DNA of 64,000 nt, taken from Centroberyx gerrardi. Taxonomy: Eukaryota; Chordata; Actinopteri; Beryciformes; Berycidae. Under the pieces are notes generated by a model. That model made no database searches. It was not told the DNA's origin and saw only the letters and a program-made list of their open reading frames with translations. Made by a program: the position numbers and the translations under genes. Numbering within the stretch: the first letter of the stretch is position 1; every line of letters begins with the position of its first letter. The stretch is taken from the NCBI RefSeq assembly GCF_048128805.1, contig NC_136012.1:13445725-13509724 (forward strand), in the 5' to 3' direction. Below, piece after piece: positions 1-12,495 of the stretch.

Positions 1-176
1 CTAGGGTGACTGTCTACAGCCGGCCCCTCACCCACCGTCCTGCTTTAAGAGCTCCAGCCCAGCTGCTCCGGGTGCCACCTCCCCTGCACCTGTCCCCTCC
101 AATATGCTCTGTCCTCTCCCCAGCCTCAGACATCCCCTCTCTTGACAAGTCTTCACACTTTTGACACAAACCCACG

Positions 177-249
<73 letters not shown>

Positions 250-663
250 CTCTTTGACATAAGGCAACACTCTCCAGTCCATCTCAAGTGCAAGGTACTC
301 TTCCCCTGGGCACAATTCTGCACACTTCTGTTTCCTGCTCTTAAAACTAATGGCACTTTTGACTGATGGCGTATGACCTCAAGCAAGGGCAAACTAAAGG
401 ACCGCGTGGTGGCAATAACTTTGTGTCTGACACCTGCAATTGTTCAAGTGTGCCAGATAGTTAGTAGTAATATAGAGGCTTACATCTTGAACTGACGTAG
501 AAATATTCCAATGTTCATACTGCGCTTGGAGTCCAATAGGGAAATCTGTGAAGAGACAAACAAGGAAAGACACTTTGATCAACAGGACAAAGAGTGACTC
601 ATTTTCACTATCTATGTTTTGTCTTGAAATGAAAAACATTTCAGTGCCATCCCGCCCTCTGAC
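1..663 (-). other. Intron of the FHDC-like gene with (CA)n tract
   Basis: This sequence follows the formin exon donor on the minus strand, and no further FH2 exon was found before the window edge. It holds a long CA repeat at about 179-247. The open frame that continues past 664 to 394 on the minus strand lacks FH2 similarity and is intron read-through. Confidence 0.6.
179..247. repeat. (CA)n microsatellite
   Basis: An essentially pure CA dinucleotide run of about 35 units inside the formin intron. Open frames across it encode only TH or CV repeats and are not genes. Confidence 0.95.
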
Positions 664-1146
664 CTGCTCCGTTGTGCTGTCCTGCGGAGACCTGCAGCGC
701 AGCAGAACAGACCGGCGCCTCAGGGTGCTGCCTCTGCCCTGAGGCTTACTGTCCTTCTGCCCAAACAGCTCATCCAGAGAATGGAGGTCTATGGGGAACT
801 CGTCCTCGCCCGTGGCCGCCCCGCTCCACACGCTCTTCCTCCCCTCCACCTTCTCTTTGGGGATGCGCTCCCAGTTCAGCTTCCTCAGCCGGCTCCTGCG
901 GGCGCTGTCCATGCGGCTAAAAGGGGAGGCGGAGGACGGAGGTGGGGGAGGAGGAGGAGGAGGTGGAGGTGGTGGTGGTGGAGGGGGAGGCGGAGGTGCG
1001 AGGGGAGGCAGTGGAGAGGCGACCAGGACGGGGAGCGTCTCCATGGCTGTCACTTCCACGACAACAGGGGCACCGGGGGGGCGGGCAGGCAGTGTTCCAT
1101 GAAAGGCACGGGACTCCTTGACGGCCACTGTCAGGTTGATGAGCAT
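664..1146 (-). CDS. FHDC-family formin, partial (FH1 and start of FH2)
   Basis: This is one exon of 161 codons on the minus strand, read from the Met at 1146 to a donor at 664/663 (CAG then GTCAGA). An N-terminal stretch leads into about 20 consecutive prolines (around 943-1002), the profilin-binding FH1 tract. Next comes a basic segment, then [20 protein letters not shown] and VW, then a stretch ending SLDELFGQK, which matches the start of the FH2 domain in FHDC1/INF1-type formins. FH2 dimers nucleate actin, and FHDC proteins link actin with microtubules and Golgi. The rest of FH2 must lie left of position 1. The Met at 1146 may be the true start, but a splice acceptor-like TCCCAG lies just upstream on the minus strand, so an earlier exon is possible. 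Teleosts carry several fhdc paralogues; I cannot say which this is. The family call is fairly secure, the start less so. Confidence 0.75.
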
Positions 1147-3400
1147 AGAGGCTGCCTGGGAGTTTGGAGTGAGGGGTATTGGGGTGTAGGACAGGGTTTA
1201 GTTATAATGGGGCATGATGCAGGTGGCCCTATATGGGCTAGTCTGTGGGCTGGCAGTCTCTGCTCGGTCAAGGATGTCTTTTCCAGTATCCAATGGGATC
1301 TAGTTCAAAGGTCCATCAATCACTCCAGTCTAGGAAACAAGACAACAACAAAAATTCTAATCTCAGACAACTGTATTGAACACCAGCAGACATGGGATCC
1401 AGCTTATGAGTTTCGCAACAGTGAGGTGTTGCAGACTAACCTATAGCCACACAGTTTTCTTTTAAGCGAGGCGATGACCTCAGCTGAATATTCTGAAACT
1501 GACCTGTGAGCTTCTCTGACACCTGGCCTGTCTGCTCCTTTCATTAGCATGACTTCAGTGCATCAGCTGATCTAACAGCTAGTTGGGGCTGAAAATGCAA
1601 CCCCAGGTTCAACTTTCAGTGGAAGTTCAAGGCGTTTTTGGGAAAGTACTAGCTGTGCAAGACGAGCTCTCCCTCTCTCTGGGCTGTTTGAACAGCTTGT
1701 CCCATCCTGTTCAGTTTCACTCCACTGCATGCACACACACCTCCACCAGGCGCTGCCTGCCCCTCTCCCTTCTAATTAGAATAAATGAAGACTCCACAGG
1801 CAAGGATACAGGTAGGGCGATGCACAGGTAACCACAAGGCTGAGCTGTTTTGGTGCTAGAGAAGTTGTGGATTTATTCTTTTCTCTTTGTGGGAGGTGCA
1901 CATCTGAAAGCTTGTTGCACACACTTGCACCAGCAAGTTGTAAGCAGGATTAGTCGGTGTAATTAGGAATGACTCAGAGGTTCAGGTGTCTGATTCTAGG
2001 GAAAATGTTCAATCATGACATGGCTTTGGACTGAGTCAAAAACACATCCTCTCACGTCCTTTACGTGAATCACAACTCTGGAGATCTTTGGCAACGTTAA
2101 GAGATGCGCTTGCTTGCCAAGCTGTTCCGCAGAATACCACATGAGCGCGCTATAAAAACCGACAAAGGGTATCTCACCCTCCATCATTTAATGTGATCTC
2201 TATATATCTTGGCAAGCGAAAAATCACAGTTTACAAATGTTGCTGCTCAAGTGCTCGTGGAAATAACTGTCGACCCAAACTGGGAGTTGACTGGTAAAGG
2301 AAAATGTGGCTTTCTGGCGAACTAATCAAACGTGCTCGCAAATGCAAGACACAAAAACTTTAACTATCATAATGGTTTAATGTTAAGAGACTTCGCACCA
2401 ACATTATTAACGCTGACTTGGTTTAATAAAAAAAAAGCCCTTAGTTATGATGCTACTCGGTCAATTCTAGGTGGGTAAACCTGGGTGAAATTAACTTTGT
2501 AGATTTTTCCCTAAAGTAAAAGTTAACAAAAAGTGTCACCTCCATTTAAGTTATATGCTATTTTCGTGTCTCTGTTGCGGGACAATCCGAACAATTTATT
2601 TTACTCACTGTGCGTTGACGACTGCAGTTCTCCGGTGAGGTATCTCCACAAACATCCAATAGATCGAATAGATTTTATTTTATAAATATCGATAAGTATA
2701 AGCTTCAATGACTGTAATTTATTTGATGCATCTCTTTTATCCCGGAGACTTGCCGCTCCGCTGTTTCCAGTCCTCTGTCTTTTCTCAACTTGCAGGGAAA
2801 CTTCCCCACGGCTCTCCAGGAACGCGCAGGCGCGCCCTCGTACGCAGATATGCCTTTATTGTATCCTCCCAGTTTTCCCATGGGGTGGATTTGGGATTTT
2901 CAGGTGCAAGTGTATGTGGGCTCTTCAACGATCTTCACACCACTTTGTCCACTTCCAGACTTCACAGGTTTTTTGATGGGCTGGGATTTCTGCAATGTTT
3001 ACCATGTTGAAAAAGACCGGATAAAAGTTTCAGGATCCTCAACACAATCAATAACCCCAAGCTCAAAACTCTTCTTTGGGTGACTGAATCTTTAAGAGGG
3101 TTTTGTTTCAATGGTCTTGATCCCCCATACTGTGCTTATATAACAATGTTTGGCTAGTGTAGATGAGATTGTAGATGAAAGCCTGCCTGCTGTCAGGAGT
3201 TGTATTGACAACGTGATAAGGTCTCTATTTCAGGGTAATCATCATAGGAGGCAGGACTGTGATCTGTAATTGGTGCAGAAGGGCCTTGATCAGGCTGAGA
3301 AGAGTATACCACTGAGAACCTGAGAGAGGGAGCAGATGGCTATCAGACATGGGAAATGATGTCCACATTTCTCCTCCCTCCCTGAACCAGGATCAGCCTG

Positions 3401-3429
3401 GAGAAAGAGAGAGAGAGAGAGAGAGAGAG
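3401..3429. repeat. (GA)n microsatellite
   Basis: A short GAGA run in non-coding DNA. Confidence 0.85.
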
Positions 3430-4973
3430 GAGGGACATAGGGTGAAAGCCAAGAGGCTAGAAGTCCCGCTGGGGTGCTGAAATGGCCAGGGAGCCGCTGA
3501 CAACATGGGATGTAGAGCCATAACACGGCTCTTTCATGCCAAGTGCTGGAGCGCTCCTGGCCCGCGTCACCTGGTGCTCAGGTAGCCGCGTTCACAGGCC
3601 TCACTGACAGGCACTAGTCAGCACTTCTGGGCCTACAGTAATTAGGGGGTTACGACCCCTCAGATCTGGCTATTGTTGTCCCTGTCCACCAGGGCATGTT
3701 ATGGAGTACTGGTGCCAGAATAAACCTCTCTCAGGAAACTTCACTTTCTATTCAGTCACTCACTTCTCAGAGTACAGTGCACTTCTCAGAATGCAAGGAA
3801 ATGCCACTGTTGAGAGACGGCTGCTTTATGGTCCATAAAGGCCCTGAACAGCCCTGTGCAATTCCACATATTGTGCACAGCCAGAATTCATGTAACACGG
3901 ACGCTGCGACAGTGATTAATGAATAGTAAGGAGTTAACTTGGCATCCCTCGCTTGTTTCACCACGACAGTTGAACTGCGAGAGACAAAACAGTCTGTGAT
4001 GTGTTTACAGGCCCACTCCCAGCCAGTCCCCCCTTTTGCATAACAGTGCAGCTTCGGAGCTTGTGTTTCACTTGGCCTATTCTTTAGTGAATGAATGTGC
4101 ATGAGGGTGTTCATGTGTAAGATTCGTGTGCGTGAGCCCGTGTGAGCGCGAGAGGGAAGGCATCGCATTGAGAGTACGTTTTTTTGTGAATCGGCGCATT
4201 CAGGTTAAATTGCTCTGCATGGACCGACAGCGGTGAGAAACTGTGATTTTTCTTTTTCTTGGTCAATCCATCCCAGGGCGCACCGGGGGAAAGTGATTTG
4301 TGTCAACACCTCAGAAAGCGGTGGATCATAAGCGTGAGAATTCTCTGATGTCTCGAGGAAATCCGCTACCTTTCCCCCTCGATGGACAAATAAGGGTTAA
4401 CTCATGAGACCCCAACACCAACAACTCTTTAGAAGCTCAACCCTGTGTGCTTTAGTGTGATGGGGAGGTTGCAGCCATGCAGCAAGTGTTAGCCCTTCTC
4501 CATCTCTCCCTCTTAATCTCCCTTTGAAGTCCCAGAAGGGTTACGTAAAGGTGAAGGCTATTAGCTCCCTCCTCCACTGCCTCACACACACATATACACA
4601 CACATATAATCCTGGCCACTCACACACATCAACAAAAACTGAAAAACAGAACTTTTGCTATGGTGATCAAATTCTATACAGTGACCTCTCGTGTAATTGG
4701 CTTTTCACACTCCAGAAATGAATCCGGATGTAAAGAAATCAATACAATAGATTTTTTTGCCCAGCTGCCCCCATTTTTATAGCCAGCAAAAGTGGCTGTG
4801 AAACCTATTCCATGTGAAAGTATTGATATGACTTTATGGGGGCTTTGTGCTATTCTGCCTCTGGTGTGTCTGGTCTGCGTTGGTGCTTCCTGGGTCTCGG
4901 CCATTTCCATGGTGGAGTAAATAGGTCAGTGTGACTGTGGCTCTGCGGGGGTATTAAACACACGCATAGGCAT

Positions 4974-4974
<1 letters not shown>

Positions 4975-5006
<32 letters not shown>
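4975..5006. repeat. (CA)n microsatellite
   Basis: About 16 CA units in non-coding DNA. Confidence 0.9.
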
Positions 5007-5007
<1 letters not shown>

Positions 5008-5542
5008 GGGTCTGATCCTAGGCTGGGACAGTACTGCTGGGGAGGCATTCGTAATCAAAGCCAGGTTCCTCGGATCTCCCCTCGTTTCCCAGCTGCATTC
5101 TGATCACGTGCAGGAAGGAGACAGAGAGACCTGACAAGGATCTCTGGCTTTGGTCAGACTGTGCGCCTGATAAGGAGAGACAGCAAGAGAGACAGACAAC
5201 ATAGGCTCACCCAGTCTATCTCAGCGTCTTTCTTTCTCTCTGTGTCTCTCTCTCTCTCACTAACACACTCATTCCTTCATATATGAGACCATATACAGTA
5301 CATCCTCTCCCACACATACGCATATTATATGATAGTAAAAGACACAAAGAGAGGCTCCCACACACTCCCACAGTGCATTGTGACATTGTGGGTTCACAGA
5401 CAGGCCATTAGACAGTGATACAAACATTATGGAGACAGCAGGGACAAGAGAGGGCAGACTGTCAGTCAAATAAACTTGTAGAGAAAGGAAAACACAGTAG
5501 AGAGCCTCACTAGAAGCTAGAGACCCTGTCAGAACACACATA

Positions 5543-5612
5543 CTCTTTCTGTCTATCTTTCTGTCTTTCTTTCTTGCTTGCTTGCTGTCCTTCTGTCTGT
5601 CTTTCTTTCTTG
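5543..5612. repeat. Pyrimidine-rich TTTC/TTGC/GTCT tract
   Basis: Interrupted tetranucleotide-like units (CTTTCTGT, TTGCTTGC, TTTCTTTC) in non-coding DNA. Confidence 0.7.
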
Positions 5613-5863
5613 TGAGCTTCCCGAGGATTGGTAATGGATATAAGAAGAATCTCCACTATGTGCTCCTGCAGCAGTATTGCATGCTGTTTCTGCACTTTAA
5701 TCAATTGAGAGAGCAGATGAAAGGCAAAATTGAACCCTGCACCTCACTCTGTTTCCGTGGGCTGTCCAAAGAGCACAGCTGAAGATTTTGTATGTTTACC
5801 AAGCTGTCTACTGTCACAGCACTTTTAGCATTAGAGGTGTGTGTGCGTGTGCGTGTGTGTGCT

Positions 5864-6029
5864 GTGTTTAAGTTAAACTCACCAGGGTGGAGGGGACATT
5901 GAGGCACGTGGTCAGTTGTCCTTGGGTATTGTGTGTGTGTGGTGTGTGTGTGTGTGTGTGTGTCGTGTTTAAATTAAACCCAGCGGGGTGCAGGGGAGGT
6001 TGAGGTGCTTGTGGTCAGTTGTCCTTGGG
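5864..6029. repeat. Tandem duplication of a ~65-bp unit separated by GT repeat
   Basis: Two diverged copies lie about 100 bp apart: roughly 5864-5926 and 5964-6029. Both start with GTGTTTAA(G/A)TTAAAC and end with GTGGTCAGTTGTCCTTGGG. A GT run at 5929-5962 separates them, and another GT-rich run precedes the first copy. The whole is therefore a duplicated (GT)n plus unique segment. Confidence 0.85.
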
Positions 6030-7285
6030 GGTTGGGCCCACTCTGTTTGTCTTTGCACATCTGGCCAATGGAGCCACTTCCGACTCCAATTAGGATTTCC
6101 TGAGACTCAATAAAGGGGATTATTGGCCTGCACAAACAGCAGTCCAGACTCTCCCACCCTCAGCCCCCTTCCTGCCCCAGCTGCCACGGTCATTACACTA
6201 GTCAGAACTACAGTCTCACTCCACTAGAGGCTTACAATGACACAGTGACATAGAGCGACAGACAAATCTGCCCTTTTCTCCCTTCCTCTTTGCACCTCTT
6301 GTCTCTTTTTGTGAGAACGCAACAGACCTCTCATATTTGCTCGCTGGTTCATTGTGTCCTCAGCTGTAAAACGAATCAAACGCTTCATAAATGATTTCAG
6401 CTAAGCAATGGAAACTAAATTTCCCCCAACTGGCTGATGAGAGACCTCAAGAGTCTCTGCACCAAAGGCCCATCCAGGCTGTGGTTTTGGGCACAAAGCC
6501 CTGAGACAGAGTTCAGGGGAGCTGGGCTGCGTTGATAGGAGGTCTAGAGGGGCTGCTTGTGTGGCAAGAGTGATCACACAGTTAATATTCAAAGGGCCGG
6601 GTCTGCTGTAAAGGAGCCACTAAATAGAGGTTGACAAAGCGCGTCGCGCAAACAAAGGCCTTTCCCTAAGTAGGCTGTGTATATAGCAAGAAGAGCAGTG
6701 AACGGCTGGGCTTTGCTGGGGTGGTCATGTATGGAGTCTATAGTGAGTTATTAAAGCAGGGCCTCCTGCTCCTCCTCCTCCCCCACCATCACAGCCAACT
6801 CCAAACCCAAGTACACATTCCTTTTATAAGGCCTTTCTGGCTTTTATGCATTTTTTTAATCACTAGCCTACACTGTAACCAGGAATTGATTTTTTAGGGG
6901 TATGAATTTTTGATCACTTCTTTTCATTGCATTTTGTATTTTTGAACTCATTTTTTTATTTGTTCATTAAATGTGAACTGCATTATTGCATAAAAACCTT
7001 GCAACCACAGTATTTAGTTAAACCATAGCAGCTTTCTTTACCTTGATCTCCACTTGAGTGTTGACCAATTTCTACGTGCCTCATGTTGAGTAAAGCCTCG
7101 CAAATTCCCTTCTACATCACCACACACACTCACCATGCACACACACACAAACACAAACCCACACAGTTGCTTCAACCAGCTAAACCTAATTATTCCCCTT
7201 TCCCGCCCCCTGCTTCTCTGTGCCAACCAGTGATGTCACCCACTGAGAGACAGTGGGACTGTGTTGGCCCAATGCCCAGGGGTGG
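6030..7285. other. Non-coding, no recognised element
   Basis: No exon, RNA gene or known repeat was recognised here. It contains CCAAT-like and AT-rich stretches and a short CA-rich patch near 7120-7160. Nothing functional can be claimed. Confidence 0.4.
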
Positions 7286-7286
7286 C

Positions 7287-7475
7287 CATGCTGGCAGGAG
7301 GAGAGGAAAGAGAGGAGAGGAGAAGAGAGAGGAGAGGAGAGGAGAGGAGAGGGGGGGAGAGGAGAGCAGAGGAGAGGAGAGGAGAGGGGGGGAGAGGAGA
7401 GGAGAGGGGGGGAGAGGAGAGCAGAGGAGAGGAGAGGAGAGGAGAGGAGAGGAGAGGAGTGGAGAGGAGTAGAAA
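7287..7475. repeat. Purine-only GGAGA minisatellite
   Basis: About 190 bp with almost exclusively G and A on the plus strand, built from GAGGA/GGAGA units and higher-order repeats of about 45 bp that include GGGGGGAGAGGAGAG blocks. Open frames across it in all three phases are an artefact of the missing T. Such homopurine tracts can form triplex DNA. Confidence 0.92.
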
Positions 7476-10400
7476 GAGGAAGTTAGAAGTTTGGTTAGGA
7501 GAGGAGCGGAGTAGGAAAATGTGGGGACCTCTGGAGTTCTGGCTGGCCTTGTGTGGGGGCTGCAGGGATTAACCAGCCTGCTCCGCTACCGGACCCACAG
7601 AACCCAACCTCCTCCTTTCTCTTCCTTCTCCTGCTCCGATAGAGCCAACACATTTAAGGCTGAAAGGAAAACATGGAGGAGTTGTGAGGGCCAGGCCCCT
7701 AGGGGACAGCCTTTGGGATTAACCTATAGCTGCGACTCTCTCCCGGTCGTTTCCACTAGCATTCACCGGGCCTGTGCTGAGGCCTATTCATCCTCACTAA
7801 ACTGTTGCATAACAATGCGGCCTGGCTTTTGCTGAAGCCCTGAATCTGTTGGTTAAACAAGGCACCCTTGGGCCCCTGGAACTCCGAGCACTAGCCCAGG
7901 TTTCTTCTGTTGCAGGGAGGCTGGAGCTGTTGTGTGGGAGACTGGACATTTGGTGCACACGTCATAGTGGAGGCAGGAAAGCAATGAGCGGTTGATAAGC
8001 TCAGCGAGCACTGGTGAGAGCATGAAGCCATCACCCATTTTTGGTTTCTGGAAGACCCACAGATCTTCTTGTTTTGAGGACGTCAATGGCACTGGCAGTT
8101 ATTCTCGCATTTCAAATGACTAATTTATCAAACATCTCAAGGCCAGTTGGAGAGGAGGGAAAATAAATGGAGAAATGACTTAATGTAGGTCAGATAAATG
8201 GGAGGACAGCATGAGGTTGTGCGGTTATTCTGCTGTGGGGAAATCACGTGCAACGCTCCCTCTCTTCCTTCCTCTCCCTCTCTCTGACACAAGGAGAGCT
8301 GGCATGTTTGGCAGAGGGAGAAAAGAGGGGGAACAAAAGGATGAGTGACCAATGCAGAGTTGCGATGGCCAGCTGAGTTATTTGGTCAAAACCCAGTAAA
8401 ATGGAAGGACAGGCTGTTGCTAGGCTGTGCTGTGAGAAAGAGAGAGCACTCCGGCTGAGCTCATTGAAAAGAAACAGGCTTCTGTTTACTCACACAGATA
8501 TACCACTTTAAAAGCATTGCAATCACCACCAATTAGTATTATTACCTACTATTACCTCCTATCACTCTCTTTGAGCCTTCATTAGCCACTCAACCTGTCG
8601 AGGGGGATCTAAAGGACATACCAAGAGGCTGAAAGAAAGCTTATTGGTGGTAGGTGAACCCACCGCATTGAGGTGCTGGGAGAGGAAACACTGGAGATTC
8701 TGAGGAAGCATGGACTTGGAAATCTGTGCCAAGAATTTCTGAAAATTCATTGAATTTTCACTGAAAATTTGACATTGTATGGTTATATATTGTTCACCAT
8801 GGGTCATATGTTATCATCATGGCCTAATAACTCACATTGCAGACCCTATCGCACCAACTGCTGTTTTCCACCCACACAACATGACATGCCTCTGAGTTTT
8901 TGCGGACCTGTTTGTGTGGCCTCTAGTCCGCTTTGGAAAATGTGAAAGTGGTCAAGACAAACATTGTGTCAAACCAAAGGTCTAACCGATTGTGTCAGTA
9001 TAACGGCCACTCTGTCCTTGACATACTGAAGCACCACACACCAAAACACACACAACTCACACCCCTACTTATCCCTCATAAAATGACATAACTTTTACAG
9101 CGATACAAGCAGTATGTGGGATAGTAAACAGAAATGGTATAAATACCAAACCACACAAGAATAACATTCATTTTCTCCCCCAGGAGACCAAAATGAAAAA
9201 AGGCCAGACACAGAATCTGAGTATTGCAACATCTGTGGTGCCATGATCACCCACTACTGGCCTTGTTTATGTTTATTTCATTGCACAAAAGGCATTGTTT
9301 CAAACCCAAACTGTTTGTCTGAGCTCTTGGTACAAGGTCTTGTATGTTGCACCAACATGAGTTTTAGATATTTTATAATAGTTATATAGTAATATAAGTA
9401 CTTAAATATAAGTACTTTTGTGAGCAAAATGAAGCAAACAGTAGGAGTCCTATTCTTCAAGAATGGATATAGCGCCTAATAAGAAATAATTAAGAGTCAA
9501 CAAACACCATGTGGACAGGAGAAGTATCGCCTGGCCCAGAGAAGGCTAGATAAACAGATCTGTGCACCGCTGTTTACTCCTCAAGTGTATACTCTTCCAG
9601 CCCCTGGCTGTCTGTTGTGAAAACTCAGGATGAGCTGAGAGAAACAGAAACATTGAGAGGATTAGCTTGGCCCTCCTCTAAACACAAACCAGAGCAAGGT
9701 AGAGAGAGGAGAAGGAGTTAAAAGAATAGAGAGAGAAGGAGCAAAAGAGAGAAAGATAGAGAGAGAAACCCACTTAGATGTGCGTGTTGAATCCCTAGAG
9801 GCCAATGTCTTGTTTGAAGAGCCCTGGGGTTAAGGTCAGAGGTCACAGGTTAGGCTCAGAGGTTATCAGTGACTGTTTGGGTTTAACTACAATTGCCTGA
9901 GTAGATGAGCACTTATACAGTTAAATGGATTAACCCAGCGGACACTGGTATTCAGGGGTTAAAACCAGAGTGCAAGCCCACATCCGTCCCACAGACGCAG
10001 ACACAGAACATAGGACACACACACACACACACACACTCATATTTACACACACGCCAGGAATTGTATCCCTGGTAGCTCTGGGTGTGGTTGAATCTGGAGT
10101 TGGGGTGTGTAAAGAAGAGGAAGTCAGTGGGGAGCAGAGGTGTTGAACCCTGTCATCCTGTTGTTAGCGGTCACACCTGCCTGTTGTTTCAGGATCCCAG
10201 GGAGCATAAAGAGTTAACAGGAGGTGCTTTGTTTGTGTATTGAGACCAATGAAATTCAACAGAGGAACCGGTTAATTATACCATAGCCCAAATACGACAT
10301 GGAAATAACTCGTTTTTGACTGACCCAAGGGCCTGGGTAGAGTACATGCAGCCACACCAGACACAACACACACACACACGCACACGCACACACAAACACA

Positions 10401-12289
10401 CACACACACTTATGTGAATGATAATGGCAGGGCTCTTTCTTGACGCCTCCCTCATACAGCATGCTGGGGGATGTACTACAGTGCATTCTTAATGGTCTTC
10501 CAACTGTGACCTGCAGCTATGGAGGTGTGGAAGAGGAGGGGTGGGGCGGAGAAGAGGGGAGGGAGTGCGGGGGAGGAGAGGGAGGCAGTGTAGATAAAAA
10601 AAAAAAACTGTCCTCAATGGCTTAATTCCAAAACACAAAATAGCTACTTTCAAATCTGGCTGTTGTCTCGGTTTTCATTATGAATCAAACAAGCTCACAA
10701 AAAAATTCTCTGTTTATGCATGTATTTCATATCTTAGAGTGAAGCTTTTGTTTTCTGTTTTTTTCTCCATTCCATTTGTCACTAGGTAGGATTCCTTAGT
10801 AACTGCAGTCGCTTCACATTACATACCATCACAGCAGCTCTGTCCTTGTAAGACATCCCTCCCAGCTTTGCCTTGGCGTCACCGTTTGTTTTGGTTCTTG
10901 TTGCACAGGAGACCCCATTGTGAGTTCCATACAACTCAGGCTGACCTTAGTCATCTCCAGTGACCCGCAGCAGAGTCGCATATGTGACATGGCAGTCGTA
11001 ATGCCCAGCATTCGCTGGTGCTGTGATCAAGCGTAAACAGAGCATGCCTGATTACTTCCATAGGACTTAGTGACAATGTGGGCATCAGAGTAGAGAAGGG
11101 TGCCACTATGTGGCACCAGAGTTGTAGGGTCCAGAGGCACAGCGCTGGGCACAGAGCAGGTCTTTCATATGTGCGCCCTTTGAACCCCGCCTGACGTGGA
11201 AATTCCTTTGAAGTGCTGTGTGGTGAGGCCTAACCTCTGAAGCCCTGTTTGACCGTGGTGAGATCCTTTGTATTCCTACTCAATGATCGCATATGATCTC
11301 AGATGTCACATATATGGATGGAGAATCATAGATTTTCACGCTCTATGTTATGGCATGCTTGTTAGTTGATGGAAAAAGGAAGTAAAACATATAGAGGATA
11401 TGTAAGAAGGAAAACAAGGTATCTACCAGGCGTTGTAATGACATGTTTGGGTCTCAACTTTAATTCTCAGAGTATTTCCCACCAGGTGCTTGATAGGGGC
11501 ATAAAAACAGGGGAGGGCCCCAACTTTAGCAGCCACACTGCTCCACAGGCCATAATAACACAGTGCTCCCATAAAAACAGCAGATAAGCTGAGGGTACTT
11601 ATTACAGCTGACAGCAACGATAAAGCCTGCTCTGCAGTGGTATGCTCTGGTCTTGCTCTTTCAGAGTAGATTTATGCTAAAAAAAACAAAACAAAAAAAA
11701 AAACATGATTATTTGTGACAAGATATTCCGTTGAATCCTTTTCATGTTAGTATGTGAAAGACCACAAACTTATGGGGGGATCTGGACAACAACCAGCCAG
11801 GATATCAGACAAATAAAAAGCAATGCCCAACACATTTCCAAAACTTCTCTCAAGCCATCCATCCAGTAGTCCCTCCTCCACTCCCATTTCCCCAGGTGCA
11901 ATGGGCAGGTCTTTGGCAGGCATTGCTAATTATGAGCTAGTTTCAGCATTGTGTAGCACACAAAGAGGTTTTGCTCCGAACCAAGGCCATGCCAGAAAAC
12001 AGGCACCCACTGCACCCACTGCATACATGCCTGTCTGGATTGCTGGCTGGTCGTATCACTGTATCAGCATCCCCATTTTGTTCCACTACATCAAAAACTA
12101 TGGAAGCAGCTCTTCCTCCTTCTCTCTCTGCATCTCTATCGCCCTTCTCTTGAAATAACAACAACAACAATAATAATAATAACTTGTGAAATACTTGTTA
12201 ATATGATAATCAGTGAGATGCCAGAAAATAAAGAGGCACATAATAGGCACATGCAATGAGAATATAATAGATAAAACAGCAAAATACGT
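7476..12289. other. Non-coding, microsatellites only
   Basis: No recognisable exon was seen. Simple repeats include CA at 10015-10036 and interrupted CA at about 10370-10408, purine-rich patches near 9700-9765 and 10526-10590, and short poly-A runs. Presumed distal regulatory or spacer DNA between the formin gene and ogt. Confidence 0.45.
10015..10036. repeat. (CA)n microsatellite
   Basis: A short CA run in non-coding DNA. Confidence 0.85.
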
Positions 12290-12495
12290 CTGTAAAAATG
12301 TTTTTAAAACATTTTAAAAGATATCACTGATTTTGCCAGCCGGAGCTCCTCATGCAGGCTGTTCAGAAAACCCTGATGCCCGCACTCAAAGTCCCTGCCT
12401 CCCTGTGTCTGTGCCAGTCCGGTTCTCTCTGAAGTGCTAAATAGAAAAGTTCCTGTTTCTGCAGCCAGCCGGCCCTGGAACCCATCCACCACTCA
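12290..12495. repeat. Dispersed repeat fragment, family shared with 17580-17740
   Basis: The stretch with GAGCTCCTCATGCAGGC and ACCCTGATG, preceded by an A-rich region with TTTTAAAAGATATCACTGA, resembles 17590-17700 at matching positions and order. This suggests two old copies of one interspersed family, possibly the 3' region of a non-LTR retrotransposon. The family name is not established. Confidence 0.45.

Larger units (their letters stand above)
1147..5863. other. Non-coding region upstream of the formin exon
   Basis: No exon with recognisable protein similarity was found on either strand. The region is mixed-composition unique DNA with short simple repeats: GA at about 3401-3429, CA at 4975-5006, and a CT/TTTC-rich tract at about 5543-5612. 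It is probably the 5' flank or first intron of the minus-strand formin gene. Regulatory content cannot be judged without alignments. Confidence 0.5.

Noticed and set aside
394-663. Extension of the formin reading frame past the donor
   Set aside because: No FH2 similarity after ...DSTTEQ, and a good GT donor lies at 663/662; this is intron read-through.
781-1446. Plus-strand 221-codon open frame with GGG/WWW/RRR-rich protein
   Set aside because: It is the antisense shadow of the polyproline formin exon and carries low-complexity residues only.
2147-2156. TATAAAAA near 2150 as a promoter
   Set aside because: No gene starts downstream on the plus strand; a single TATA-like word in AT-rich DNA is not evidence.
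7083-7572. Overlapping open frames across the GGAGA tract
   Set aside because: Low-complexity R/E/G peptides result from a homopurine repeat lacking stop codons.
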